Shown: positions 42,509-51,997 of the stretch, piece by piece
Position numbering within the stretch: position 1 is the stretch's first letter
Layout: every line of letters begins with the position of its first letter
Assembly (NCBI GenBank): GCA_000753455.2
Contig: LM994670.1
Span: 2,503,078 to 2,567,077, forward strand
From: Clostridium jeddahitimonense
Lineage (GTDB): Bacteria > Bacillota > Clostridia > Clostridiales > Clostridiaceae
DNA: 64,000 nucleotides
Direction: 5' to 3'
Notes under the pieces: model-generated
Databases searched by the model: none
The model's input: only the letters and a program-made list of their open reading frames with translations
What the model was told of the DNA's origin: nothing
Position numbers and translations under genes: made by a program

Positions 42509-45142
42509 TTAACTATTAGCCTTTGTTTTATTAAATAGTTTGCTTACTTCCATAATCAATGCTGCAAGCAATCCAAAGCCTAAGCAAATTAAAAAGTTAA
42601 ACATACCAAATTCATTTGGTATATCAAATATACTTCTAACTCCTGGAATTAGTACTATACAATATAACAAAAGGCAAATTATTATAGCTCCAATGGCATA
42701 GATATTTTTAAATACACCCAATTTGAATGCTGTAACTTTGTCTGATCTTGCAGGTAAAGTTTGAAATATTCTAGCTATTGTTACTGTAGAAAATGCCATT
42801 GCAGCGCCAAGTTCTGGTGATACTTTATTCCCTATATATTGAGCTAAAATTACAACAATCCCTATTATAACACCTCTTAAAAGTACTGCTTGCCATGTTC
42901 CACCTTGCAATATTCCTTCATTAATATCTCTTGGCTTTTCACTCATAATATTCTTTTCTGCCGGTTCAAGCCCTAAAGCTATTGCTGGAAGTGAGTCATT
43001 TATTAAATTAATAAATAATAGTTGTAATGCTGTAAATGGATTTGACCATCCAACAAAAACTGCAAATAGAATAGCTATTATAGCTCCTAAATTACCTGCA
43101 AAAAGATATGTAATAGATTTTTTTATATTGCTATACACAGTCCTTCCTACTTCAACTGCTGAAACTATAGTTTTAAAATTATCATCTGTTAATATCATTG
43201 CAGCTGCATCTTTAGCTACATCTGTTCCACTACCCATTCCAATTCCTATATTAGCTTGCTTCAACGCTGGGGCATCATTTACTCCATCACCAGTCATAGC
43301 AGTAATATATCCTTTTTCTTGCCAAGCTTTAACTATACGAATCTTATTTTCCGGTGAAACTCTTGCATAAACTGTTATATGCTCTAGCTTTTCTTCTAAT
43401 TCCTTTTCGCTTAACGCATCCAATTCTTGACCAGTTAATGCTATATCTCCATCTTTCATTATTCCTATTTCTTTCGCTATAGCAGCTGCCGTAGTTTTAT
43501 GATCTCCAGTAATCATAACTGTTTTTATTCCTGCTCCAGTTGCCTCCGCTACAGCTCCATATACTTCTTCCCTTGGAGGATCTATCATAGCCATTAATCC
43601 TACTAAAGTCATATCTACTTCGTCATCTAATGCAGGAACAAAGTTCTCATCAGGCACATCCTTTAATGCAAAAGCCAATACCCTTAATGCTCTATTGGAA
43701 AAATCCTCATTTTGTTTTCTATATTTATTTAAAATTTCTTCAGTAATCTCTACTTCATCACCATCATCTAAAGCTTTAGATACACGACTAAATACTACAT
43801 CTGGCCCACCTTTAGTAAACATTATAGCATTTCCATTTATTGAATTTACTGTAGACATTAATTTTCTATCAGAATCAAAAGGAATCTCACTCAATCTATC
43901 ATATTTATCTCTTAACTCTTTATAATCTATTCCTCTTTTATTTGCAAACCTTAAAAGCGCTACTTCTGTAGGATCTCCAAGTTCCACTCCAGCCTCAGTA
44001 ATATCGGCATCATTACATAATGTTGAGCTTAAATTCATAGCTTCAACTTGTTCTGATGAGTCGCCTTCTGCCTTTACTTCTTCTTTTGTTATTCCATACA
44101 TAAAGAAATCTACAACTGTCATCTTATTTTGCGTTAATGTTCCAGTTTTATCAGTACATATAACACCAGTAGACCCTAATGTTTCAACAGCTGGAAGCTT
44201 TCTAACTATAGCTTGTTTTTTTGCCATATCTTTAGTTCCTACAGCTAATACTATAGTTACTATTGAAGATAAAGCTTCTGGAATAGCTGCTACAGCTACC
44301 GCAATTGCAAACATAAACGAATCAAAAATTAGAGCTTTTAAATCACTTCCAGCTAAATATCCTCTTATAACTTGAATTGCAAATATAGCAGCTGCCAAAA
44401 TCATTATAATTATACCTAACTTCTTACCAAAATCATCAAGCTTTTGTTGAAGTGGAGTCTGTTTATTTCCTGCTGTTTCTAAAAGCGCTGCTACTTTTCC
44501 CATTTCTGTATTCATACCTGTTTGAGTTACCACTAGCTTACCTCTTCCATAAACAACAGTAGCTCCACTAAATACCATGTTCTTTCTATCGCCTATTCCA
44601 ACTTCCTCATCTATTTTATCTGTATGCTTTAATACTGCCTCAGCTTCTCCTGTAAGCATACCTTCGACTACTTTTAAAGTCTGTGTTTCAATAAGTCTAC
44701 CATCAGCTGGTATATAATCTCCTGCCTCTAAAAATACTACATCACCAACTACAATTTCCTTAACAGGAACTGTAACTTTTTTACCATCTCTTAACACTTT
44801 CGCACTTGGTGCTGATAGTTTTTTTAAACTATCTAAAGAACTTTCTGCTTTCCTAGTTTGAGTAACTCCTAATACAGAATTTAATATTACTACTAAAAAT
44901 ATAATAAGTGATTCTACAACTTCACCTAAAAACATTTGTACTATAGCAGCTATAAGTAACACAATAACTAATGGGTCTTTAAAACTCTCTAAGAACATTT
45001 TCCATAAAGGAACCTTAGATCCTTCTTTTAACTCGTTATACCCATCTCTTTCAAGTCTATTTTTAGCTTCACTGCTTGTAATACCTTCAGCATTGCTTTC
45101 TAATTCTTTTACTACATCGTAATATTCTTTTCTATAATACAT
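42509..45142 (-). CDS. P-type calcium-transporting ATPase
   Basis: The 877-residue P2-type ATPase has an N-terminal cation-ATPase domain, actuator loop with TGE (EGMLTGEAEAV) and membrane motif PEAL (VAAIPEALSSIV). The phosphorylation site is DKTGT (ICTDKTGTLTQ). The nucleotide domain KGGPDVVFSR, the hinge MTGDGVNDAPALK and ten membrane helices complete it. The PEAL motif and NLINDSLPAIALGLEP in TM5/TM6 match PMCA/LMCA-type Ca2+ pumps that export calcium from the cytoplasm. The enzyme looks complete. Monocistronic. Confidence 0.93.
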   Translation of the reverse strand: MYYRKEYYDVVKELESNAEGITSSEAKNRLERDGYNELKEGSKVPLWKMFLESFKDPLVIVLLIAAIVQMFLGEVVESLIIFLVVILNSVLGVTQTRKAESSLDSLKKLSAPSAKVLRDGKKVTVPVKEIVVGDVVFLEAGDYIPADGRLIETQTLKVVEGMLTGEAEAVLKHTDKIDEEVGIGDRKNMVFSGATVVYGRGKLVVTQTGMNTEMGKVAALLETAGNKQTPLQQKLDDFGKKLGIIIMILAAAIFAIQVIRGYLAGSDLKALIFDSFMFAIAVAVAAIPEALSSIVTIVLAVGTKDMAKKQAIVRKLPAVETLGSTGVICTDKTGTLTQNKMTVVDFFMYGITKEEVKAEGDSSEQVEAMNLSSTLCNDADITEAGVELGDPTEVALLRFANKRGIDYKELRDKYDRLSEIPFDSDRKLMSTVNSINGNAIMFTKGGPDVVFSRVSKALDDGDEVEITEEILNKYRKQNEDFSNRALRVLAFALKDVPDENFVPALDDEVDMTLVGLMAMIDPPREEVYGAVAEATGAGIKTVMITGDHKTTAAAIAKEIGIMKDGDIALTGQELDALSEKELEEKLEHITVYARVSPENKIRIVKAWQEKGYITAMTGDGVNDAPALKQANIGIGMGSGTDVAKDAAAMILTDDNFKTIVSAVEVGRTVYSNIKKSITYLFAGNLGAIIAILFAVFVGWSNPFTALQLLFINLINDSLPAIALGLEPAEKNIMSEKPRDINEGILQGGTWQAVLLRGVIIGIVVILAQYIGNKVSPELGAAMAFSTVTIARIFQTLPARSDKVTAFKLGVFKNIYAIGAIIICLLLYCIVLIPGVRSIFDIPNEFGMFNFLICLGFGLLAALIMEVSKLFNKTKANS

Positions 45143-45290
45143 ATAACTACTCCTTTTATTAAGTGAATAAATTTATAATTATAGTATTATCTTTTAAAAA
45201 TATTTTATTTAATATAATGAACTTTACTGTAATAATTATATTTTTTTATAATACATAGTATTATAATTGTAAATATTAGGAGGTATGAAA

Positions 45291-45611
45291 ATGATTAATA
45301 AAACTTGTCCGCACTGTAATTATAAATTTTCAACTAAAGATATTTTTTTAAGAAAGTACTCACAATTTATAAATTGTCCTAAATGCAAAACAAAGTTAGT
45401 AGCATCTATAAAATCTAAATTTATATTTAGCATTATAATGCTATTTACCTTCATAGCTTGGGCAGTTATTGTAAATTCATCTAATATAAATATTGGCTCT
45501 TGGGCAAAATATCTTTTAGCATTCATTTTATTTTTTATACTATTCTTTATAATAGAACCTTTAACTTATAAATTTGAAATTTCTAAAGACTTATCAAAAA
45601 GCAAAAGATAA
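45291..45611 (+). CDS. CXXC-20-CXXC zinc-ribbon membrane protein
   Basis: A roughly 106-residue protein with a zinc ribbon at the N-terminus: CPHC and CPKC separated by about 20 residues, the layout of the putative zinc-finger family TIGR04104. Two transmembrane helices follow (FIFSIIMLFTFIAWAVIV and YLLAFILFFILFFII). Two in-frame ATGs lie close together; the second (45291) is 7 nt from AGGAGG and is preferred. Function unknown. It precedes the LtaS-like gene by about 110 bp in the same direction. Confidence 0.75.
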   Translation: MINKTCPHCNYKFSTKDIFLRKYSQFINCPKCKTKLVASIKSKFIFSIIMLFTFIAWAVIVNSSNINIGSWAKYLLAFILFFILFFIIEPLTYKFEISKDLSKSKR

Positions 45612-45724
45612 AATAATATTAATTGAAAATTTAAGAATTATTTAAGTTTTTATCAATTGCTTTATTTGTAAAATATAGTATTATAATAAAATATATACTA
45701 AATTTTTTAATATAGGTGGTTAAT

Positions 45725-47464
45725 ATGAAACTAAAGGATAATAAACTAATTACAATTATAACTTACTGTTTTTTTCCTATTTTTATTGTATTAATTACTG
45801 AATTTAATCATATGCAAAACTTTAGCAAACTATCAGATTTTGTTAAATATAAATTTCCAGTATTTTTATATAGTGTATTATTAATTTCAGTTCTATTTTT
45901 TGCAATACTTTTCTTTACAAAAAAGAGCCATATAGCAGTAGGTATTTTAAGCATAACTTTATATATACTTTCTACAGTAGAATATTTTAAATATACAACT
46001 AGTGGAACTCATCTAACTTTAAGTGACTTAGTTATGACTCAAAACATAGGGGATGTAGGAAAATTTGCTAAATTGAACTTCACTTGGCCTTTAATAATAT
46101 GCTTAATATTAATTATTGGCTACATTGTCTTATGTAAAAAATACACCTTTAATCTTCCTTATACATTTAAAAGAAGATTCGTAACTAGTTCTGTATGTAT
46201 TTTAATATTACTTTTAGGTATATTACTTCCAAAGCCTTCAACTAATATTTATGCTGCTTTTAATTTAGATAACGAAACATCAACAAATATATTTGCTATA
46301 AACGAGAGCTTCGATTCTAATGGTCTTATAGGATTTTTATCTCAGACAACCTCTAAAGAATTCACTTCAAAAGTTCGTAAGCCTGAGAACTATTCTGAAG
46401 AGCTTGTAAATAATACATTATCAGAAGTAAATACAACATCTGATAACTATAAAAAACCTAATGTAATTTTTATAATGTCTGAATCATTTGGAGATTTTAG
46501 AACTTTTGAATCTTCTTTTGATTTATCATATTATTATGAAAGTTTTGATCAAATTGCAAAAGAAAACTTTGTTGGTAACTGTGTAGTTCCTACTTTTGGT
46601 GGATATACTCCAAGAACTGAATTTGAATTATTATTTGGACTACCTGTGTATTCTTTAAATACACCTTCAATACCTCATAATCTTTTTACTGATAGTAATC
46701 TTTCTAATTCTATACCATCTTACTTTAAAAGCTTAGGATATACTACAACTTATATCCACCCTTTTAGTGGTTCTTTCTATAGTAGAAATTCTATTTATGG
46801 AGGCTATGGATTTGATAATCTTTTCTTTGAAGAAGATATGGAAGATGAAAGTACTCGCTTTAAAAGATATATTGATGACTATTCAGTATTTGAAAAAATA
46901 AAGAAACAATTAAAACAAGATAATGGTCCAAGTTATATATTCACAACTACTATGCAGAATCATCAACCATATTATGACGATGAATCAACTGTAGATGTTA
47001 CAGCTAATACAAATGAACTTGAATATTATCTTGAAGGTGTTAAGAAAACTTCCGATGATTTGAAGCAATTTTTAGAATGGTTAAATAATTTTGATGAAGA
47101 TGTAATATTAGTTTTCGTTGGGGATCACTACCCTTTCTTTACTCCTACATCTGATATATATAGTCACTTTGGAATTAATTCTAATACTACAGAAAATTTA
47201 TATAATCAAAAATATATACTTTATAATAACTATAACAAAGATTTTTCATATTTAAATGACCAAACAATATCAACATTCTATCTTCCATATGTTGTTATAG
47301 AGTCATTAGAAACACCTTTAGATAATTTCTCATCAACTATGATAAATCATATTGAAACAACACCAATATACTCTCCTAATATTCAAAGTATTAATAGTAG
47401 GGATACCATATTGGATGTGTTAACTTATGATAGAGTTGAAGGAGAAAACTACTCTAATAAATAA
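45725..47464 (+). CDS. LtaS-like phosphoglycerol transferase (sulfatase fold)
   Basis: A roughly 579-residue protein with five N-terminal transmembrane helices and a large extracellular alkaline-phosphatase/sulfatase domain. That domain begins KPNVIFIMSESFGDFRTF; the predicted catalytic Thr lies in FGGYTPRTEFELLFG, and metal-binding motifs include FSGSFYSRNSIYGGYGFDN and VGDHYPFFT. It probably transfers phosphoglycerol from phosphatidylglycerol to a surface polymer or glycolipid. Whether it is the main LTA synthase or a paralogue is unclear. ATG 45725 follows AGGTGG; an in-frame GTG overlaps that site. A hairpin array begins two bases past its stop. Confidence 0.87.
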   Translation: MKLKDNKLITIITYCFFPIFIVLITEFNHMQNFSKLSDFVKYKFPVFLYSVLLISVLFFAILFFTKKSHIAVGILSITLYILSTVEYFKYTTSGTHLTLSDLVMTQNIGDVGKFAKLNFTWPLIICLILIIGYIVLCKKYTFNLPYTFKRRFVTSSVCILILLLGILLPKPSTNIYAAFNLDNETSTNIFAINESFDSNGLIGFLSQTTSKEFTSKVRKPENYSEELVNNTLSEVNTTSDNYKKPNVIFIMSESFGDFRTFESSFDLSYYYESFDQIAKENFVGNCVVPTFGGYTPRTEFELLFGLPVYSLNTPSIPHNLFTDSNLSNSIPSYFKSLGYTTTYIHPFSGSFYSRNSIYGGYGFDNLFFEEDMEDESTRFKRYIDDYSVFEKIKKQLKQDNGPSYIFTTTMQNHQPYYDDESTVDVTANTNELEYYLEGVKKTSDDLKQFLEWLNNFDEDVILVFVGDHYPFFTPTSDIYSHFGINSNTTENLYNQKYILYNNYNKDFSYLNDQTISTFYLPYVVIESLETPLDNFSSTMINHIETTPIYSPNIQSINSRDTILDVLTYDRVEGENYSNK

Positions 47465-47465
47465 A

Positions 47466-47733
47466 TTGTTCGCTAGACTCACAAAGAGAAATGTTGCCTT
47501 CGGCAAGAGAAATATGTAACTACAGTCACAGACAAATATTTTGCTTATGCAAAAGAGAAATCTATGTCTACGACAGAGATAAATATTGACTTATGCCAGG
47601 ATAAATAAATGCCTACGGCATGAATCTTATATCTGCCGTAGGCATATTTCTCTACACTGAAAGTGTACATTTCTCTGACAAAGTCATATTTCTCTTAGCG
47701 TTAGCTAACATTTCTTGCGACCTTTTCTAGCAA
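47466..47733. repeat. Array of twelve mini-hairpins with inverted central axis
   Basis: Twelve small inverted repeats follow one another: U1 TTGT/ACAA, U2 TTGCC/GGCAA, U3 GTAAC/GTCAC, U4 TTTGC/GCAAA, U5 TGTC/GACA, U6 TGAC/GCCA, U7 ATGCC/GGCAT, U8 TGCC/GGCA, U9 ACACT/AGTGT, U10 TGAC/GTCA, U11 TTAGC/GCTAA and U12 TTGC/GCAA. Inner loops are 3-4 nt; the end units have 11-nt loops. Spacers in the left half are AGAGAAAT-like; those in the right half are ATTTCTCT-like, their reverse complement. The axis is near 47627, and U7 and U8 are themselves complementary. No frame, transposase or CRISPR-type identical repeat is present. Confidence 0.85.
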
Positions 47734-47743
47734 TATTCCCCAA

Positions 47744-48613
47744 TTAGTATCTCTTCGCATATCCACATCTCTTACAAAGCTCTTCAACTGCTTTTCTATT
47801 AGAAAATCCATTATAAATATCTCTGGCTCTCTTCGATGATATTATTTCTCCTAATGGAGTTTTAAATATATTTCCTAACGGAATATTTCCTTCGCTATCC
47901 AAACAACAAGGAACTACTGTCCCATCAACTAATATCCCAATCTGATCTCTTAATCCGTAACAGAATACTTCTACTTCTTCATTTACTAAATTTATATTTG
48001 GCCATTCAAACTTTTCAGCCATATTTACATATAAATTTTTTCTTACTTTTATTCCTGGCTTTTCTTGTAGCTTTTCTCCTAAACTAAAATCTATATTTAG
48101 TTCTTCTTCAAGAGTTTTTAATATATTACTATTTAAGCTATTACAAGCCTTTAATTCCTCTGTATCCATATTCCATAATCTTATAGAACAAATTATATTT
48201 GACTTGTTATTAGCTTCGTTTATAAAGTTAGTTATATTAGTTATATATTCTTCTAATGTCATCTTACTATCATTTGCCTCAAAGCTATGGAGAGATATAT
48301 TAACTTGTCTTAATGCTTTAGACTTAAGTAACACTTCTTTAACATTATTAATCAAAGTACCATTCGTAGTTATATTAACCTTTAGTTTTGCCTCTTCACA
48401 AATTTCTAAAAACTTTTCTAAGTTTTTATTTAAAAATGGTTCTCCCATAAGATGAAAATATACATAATCAGTATATTGTTTTACATCATCAATTATTTTC
48501 TTAAAACTTTCTACATCCATAAATGTTAATTCTCTCTCGGTTTTAGGACAAAAGTTACAACTTAAATTGCATATATTGGTTGTTTCTATATAAACCTTTT
48601 TAAATCTTTTCAT
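47744..48613 (-). CDS. Radical SAM protein with SPASM-like C-terminus
   Basis: The 289-residue enzyme has the radical SAM cluster motif CNLSCNFC (residues 16-23) and a partial TIM barrel (VYFHLMGEPFLNKNL, with the GEP motif). The C-terminal segment is SPASM/Twitch-like (CYGLRDQIGILVDGTVVPCC, then CKRCGYAKRY) and may bind an extra 4Fe-4S cluster. SPASM enzymes often modify peptides or mature other enzymes, but no partner peptide or enzyme is seen here. It is convergent with the LtaS-like gene, with the hairpin array between them. Confidence 0.85.
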   Translation of the reverse strand: MKRFKKVYIETTNICNLSCNFCPKTERELTFMDVESFKKIIDDVKQYTDYVYFHLMGEPFLNKNLEKFLEICEEAKLKVNITTNGTLINNVKEVLLKSKALRQVNISLHSFEANDSKMTLEEYITNITNFINEANNKSNIICSIRLWNMDTEELKACNSLNSNILKTLEEELNIDFSLGEKLQEKPGIKVRKNLYVNMAEKFEWPNINLVNEEVEVFCYGLRDQIGILVDGTVVPCCLDSEGNIPLGNIFKTPLGEIISSKRARDIYNGFSNRKAVEELCKRCGYAKRY

Positions 48614-48787
48614 TAGTCTACCTCTATTAATTTAATCTATAATTATTACATTACCATAAAATATTAACTTTATCCAATGGTACACTTTTATTAACTATAT
48701 CATATATTAATAAAGTTTCTATTCTCTATACTTTTTATTAAAGCTAAAGAATATATAATAATATAGCTTAATGGAGGTTATTATTTT

Positions 48788-49672
48788 ATGAATAAAAAAA
48801 GATATGTAATTTTAACTTTTGTTATTATCGCTATTATCCTATGTTCGAACTCTCTTTACAGCATTAATAACTATGCTGACCCCATAGTAGCTGAAGATGA
48901 TACTCTAGATACCGAAGTTCAAGAAAAATTTGATTTAGAGGAATTATATACTTTTGATTATGATTATAAAGATGGCTATATAAGATACTGTACAGAACAT
49001 GCTATTTTTTATTCTCAATCTGATTACTTAAACGAAGATGAGATAAGAGAATTTGCAAAAAGAGTTGATACTGGGATTATAGAAATAGAAACATACTTAA
49101 ATATGAAGTTAGATTCAGATCATTATATTAACTCTAGAATTTTTGTTAATATAAATGACTCTATGAATGAGCCTGAATTTAATAATGAAAATAATGATAT
49201 AGAACATACTGCAATAATATCTGTAGATAATATAAAAGAAAAGAAAGCTCCATATATCCATGAACTAATTCACTTAATAGCATGGGAATATAGCTCTACA
49301 TGGACAAAAGAAGGGTTAGCCATATATTTAAATGATATGTTTAATGGTGATCCTACTTATCCTAATAATGGCTATGATATCGATAAACTATCTCTTCAGT
49401 TTTATAATAATGGAACACTTGAAAGCCTGAAAGCTTTTGATTTACTTGGTGAAAATGGTTTTCCTAATTATGAAGATGTTGAAACTGAAAAAATATTTTA
49501 TATATTTTCAGCATCATTTGTTAAATATATAGAAAATTCTATCGGAACAAATGACTTCATTGATATTTATAAAAGTTCAGATACTAAAAATTCCTTAGAA
49601 AATATAACAGGGAAAAGCATTCAAATATTAAAGGATGAATGGATAAATCATCTTAAATTAGAGGTAAAATAG
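48788..49672 (+). CDS. Secreted gluzincin-like HEXXH protein
   Basis: The 294-residue protein has a signal sequence or anchor (YVILTFVIIAIILCSNSLYS). An extracellular domain holds the zinc-protease motif H158-E-L-I-H162 (YIHELIHLIAWEY), and a likely third ligand, E175, lies 13 residues later in TKEGLAIYLND. This is the HEXXH+E layout of gluzincin metallopeptidases. Other family assignment is unclear and substrate unknown. ATG follows TGGAGG. Monocistronic, ending in a shared terminator. Confidence 0.75.
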   Translation: MNKKRYVILTFVIIAIILCSNSLYSINNYADPIVAEDDTLDTEVQEKFDLEELYTFDYDYKDGYIRYCTEHAIFYSQSDYLNEDEIREFAKRVDTGIIEIETYLNMKLDSDHYINSRIFVNINDSMNEPEFNNENNDIEHTAIISVDNIKEKKAPYIHELIHLIAWEYSSTWTKEGLAIYLNDMFNGDPTYPNNGYDIDKLSLQFYNNGTLESLKAFDLLGENGFPNYEDVETEKIFYIFSASFVKYIENSIGTNDFIDIYKSSDTKNSLENITGKSIQILKDEWINHLKLEVK

Positions 49673-49697
49673 TTAATTATAACTTTAGTAACTCTCT

Positions 49698-49745
49698 AAA
49701 AAGTACGGAAGGTTTTATAAAAATATATAACTTCCCGTACTTTTT
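49698..49745. terminator. Bidirectional terminator
   Basis: AAAAAGTACGG and CCGTACTTTTT, with additional inner AAG/CTT pairing, lie between the metallopeptidase-like gene and dhaM, which converge. Confidence 0.85.
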
Positions 49746-49749
49746 AATC

Positions 49750-50136
49750 TTATATCTTATTTAATTTTAATGATTCTAATTTACTACAAATTTCTTCTAA
49801 TGATTTATCTAAACTCATTTCAATAGCTGCTATTACAGCTCCCTCAACTAAAGCTGCATCGACTATTTTTATCTTCTCTCTTCCATCTACCTCAAAAGAT
49901 TCTTGCACTAATTCTGCTGTTAGATAAGAGCTTCCTAAGTCAAATAAAACTAAAACTCCATCATCAGAATAAATATCTTCTAAAGCAGTATATATCTTAT
50001 TAAAATCATTTCCGAGTCTTCCATCAAAAGTTCCACCTACAGCCTCAATTTTAACTTCCTTAGCCATTTCTTGTGCTAATTCTTTTATTCCCTTTGCTAA
50101 ATTCTCGCTATGAGATACAATCAAAAGTGATACCAT
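49750..50136 (-). CDS. dhaM: PTS-dependent dihydroxyacetone kinase, phosphotransferase subunit
   Basis: The 128-residue protein is an EIIA-Man-like domain only, as in Firmicute DhaM. The phospho-accepting His is H9 in LLIVSHSENLA. Other signatures are GTFDGRLGNDF and GVLVLFDLGSSYLTAE. It takes a phosphate from HPr and re-phosphorylates the ADP bound to DhaL. It is the last gene of dhaKLM, two bases after dhaL. Confidence 0.93.
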   Translation of the reverse strand: MVSLLIVSHSENLAKGIKELAQEMAKEVKIEAVGGTFDGRLGNDFNKIYTALEDIYSDDGVLVLFDLGSSYLTAELVQESFEVDGREKIKIVDAALVEGAVIAAIEMSLDKSLEEICSKLESLKLNKI

Positions 50137-50138
50137 AA

Positions 50139-50789
50139 TTAACTCCTTAATTCATTTACTGTATCAAATACAACTTCTAATATCATTAATGAAGATGTAG
50201 CCCCTGGATCTTGATGACCTATACTTCTATCTCCTAGATAGCTTGCTCTACCTTTCCTAGCAGCAATAAGCTTAGTATATTCAACTCCATTTCTAGCAGC
50301 TTCAACTGAATTCTTAAGAGTATTTAATTCAGATAAATTATTTTCTATACCATAGTTAACTTCATCATATGCTGGAATTAATGCATCCAACATAGTTTTA
50401 TCACCTTTTTCACCTTTTCCTCTCATCTTAATTCCATCTATTGAAACTTTTAATATATCTCTAAAATCCTCCATTGTAATTTCTGTTTTTCCTTTTCCTA
50501 GCATTGAAGCTTTCATAAAAGCAGTTCCATAAAGTGGCCCAGATGCACCTCCAACACTAGATACAATAGCCATTCCTACTGTTTTAAATATTTCACCCCA
50601 ATCTTTAAAATCTCTATCCTTAATCTTCTCTTTTGCAACTCTAAACCCCTTATTTAAGTTTATGCCATGATCTCCATCTCCAATAGCTGCATCTAAGTCA
50701 GTTAAAAACTGCTTATGGTAAGCAATTTTGTTTTCTATTTTCTCAAAAGTATACAGTATCTCTTTTAATGTTAATCCCATAATGTTCAC
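50139..50789 (-). CDS. dhaL: Dihydroxyacetone kinase, nucleotide-binding subunit
   Basis: The 216-residue all-helical subunit holds ADP/ATP tightly via Mg2+. The motif LTDLDAAIGDGDHGINLNKG contains the metal-binding aspartates, and the phosphate-binding loop is SSVGGASGPLYGTAFMK. The C-terminal GRASYLGDRSIGHQDPGATS is typical. It donates phosphate to dihydroxyacetone covalently held by DhaK. It lies 8 bp after dhaK in the same operon. Confidence 0.95.
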   Translation of the reverse strand: MNIMGLTLKEILYTFEKIENKIAYHKQFLTDLDAAIGDGDHGINLNKGFRVAKEKIKDRDFKDWGEIFKTVGMAIVSSVGGASGPLYGTAFMKASMLGKGKTEITMEDFRDILKVSIDGIKMRGKGEKGDKTMLDALIPAYDEVNYGIENNLSELNTLKNSVEAARNGVEYTKLIAARKGRASYLGDRSIGHQDPGATSSLMILEVVFDTVNELRS

Positions 50790-50797
50790 TCCTATTC

Positions 50798-51793
50798 TTA
50801 AAGTTGTTTAAATGCAGGAGTATCAGCCTTTGCATCTAAAAGAACTTTTAATTCATCATCCAATTTTAATAAACTAATTGAAAAGCCAGCCATTTCTATA
50901 GAAGTCATATATTCACCTAATATGGTTTTATAAATATTTATCTTCTTTTCTTCTAAAATCTTATTAACTTTTCTATTTATAATAAATTGTTCCATTAATG
51001 GAGTTCCACCTAATCCATTAACTAAAACGGCTACTTCATCACCTTTTGCTAAATTCATGTCAGCTAAAATCTTGTCCATTAAATGAGTAACAATCTCATC
51101 AGCAGTTTTTAACTCTTCCCTATGTGTGCCTGGCTCACCATGAATGCCCATACCTATTTCCATTTCATTTTCATCTAAAGTAAAATTCGGCTTACCTGCT
51201 GCTGGTACTGTACATGGTGTAAGTGCCATTCCCATACTTCTAACATTATTTATTACCTTTTCTGCTACAGCTTTAACTTCTTCTAGTGTTGCTCCTGTTT
51301 CTGCTTTAGCTCCTGCTAATTTGTGAACAAATATAGTACCTGCTATTCCTCTTCTTCCTATTGTCCATGTACTATTCTCAACTGCTACATCATCATCAAC
51401 AATTACAGAATCAACCTTAATACCTTCCATTTCAGCCATTTCTTTGGCCATATCAAAATTCATAACATCTCCAGTGTAATTCTTGACTACTAATAATACT
51501 CCTGCATCATTTGCTACAGCTTTAATAGCCTCATAAACTTGATCTGGTGTTGGTGATGTAAATACAGCTCCTGCTACAGCTCCATCAAGCATTCCATATC
51601 CAACAAAACCACCATGAGATGGCTCATGTCCACTTCCACCACCACTTACTAAAGCAACTTTATCTAATTTACTATCTTTTCTAACTATCACATTAGCATT
51701 ATCTAACTTCTTTACATATTGAGGATATGCATATGTCATACCTTCTAACATCTCTTCTACAACGTATTCAGGATCATTAATAACCTTTTTCAT
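50798..51793 (-). CDS. dhaK: Dihydroxyacetone kinase, substrate-binding subunit
   Basis: The 331-residue subunit binds dihydroxyacetone covalently through a His in GMGIHGEPGTHRE. DhaK signatures include VALVSGGGSGHEPSHGGFVG near the N-terminus and VKNYTGDVMNFDMA. Product is dihydroxyacetone phosphate for glycolysis. First gene of dhaKLM; ATG follows AAGGAG. No DhaS or DhaR regulator gene is adjacent. glpFK at the window end suggests a broader glycerol/DHA capacity. Confidence 0.95.
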   Translation of the reverse strand: MKKVINDPEYVVEEMLEGMTYAYPQYVKKLDNANVIVRKDSKLDKVALVSGGGSGHEPSHGGFVGYGMLDGAVAGAVFTSPTPDQVYEAIKAVANDAGVLLVVKNYTGDVMNFDMAKEMAEMEGIKVDSVIVDDDVAVENSTWTIGRRGIAGTIFVHKLAGAKAETGATLEEVKAVAEKVINNVRSMGMALTPCTVPAAGKPNFTLDENEMEIGMGIHGEPGTHREELKTADEIVTHLMDKILADMNLAKGDEVAVLVNGLGGTPLMEQFIINRKVNKILEEKKINIYKTILGEYMTSIEMAGFSISLLKLDDELKVLLDAKADTPAFKQL

Positions 51794-51934
51794 AATAATA
51801 ACACTCCTTACCCATCTTACTTTCCCACTCTAATTAACTATTGGCTATATTAAATAATATTATTTTTTTTAGTACTTAATACCTAATTTAAATAATTTTA
51901 AACATTTACATCCCCTGTTTAACGTGAATAAAAA

Positions 51935-51969
51935 AAGTTGAAAGTTACTTTATATGCAACTTTCAACTT
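51935..51969 (-). terminator. Terminator of the heme-uptake operon
   Basis: AAGTTGAAAGTT and AACTTTCAACTT form a perfect 12-bp stem about 29 bases beyond the ATPase stop codon, followed by TTTTTTATTC on the minus strand. Confidence 0.9.
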
Positions 51970-51997
51970 CATAAAAAACTATCTTTTATTAATTATT

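Noticed and set aside
47466..47733. CRISPR array or integron attC cluster
   Set aside because: Repeats are short spacers of 8-10 nt with changing orientation, and the variable units are self-complementary 11-14-mers. No cas genes, integrase or typical attC core motifs are present.
50798..51793. DhaK/DhaL as the fatty-acid kinase partner of the DegV protein
   Set aside because: Subunits are the separate DhaK, DhaL and EIIA-type DhaM of the dihydroxyacetone system; FakA is a single fused protein of different layout.
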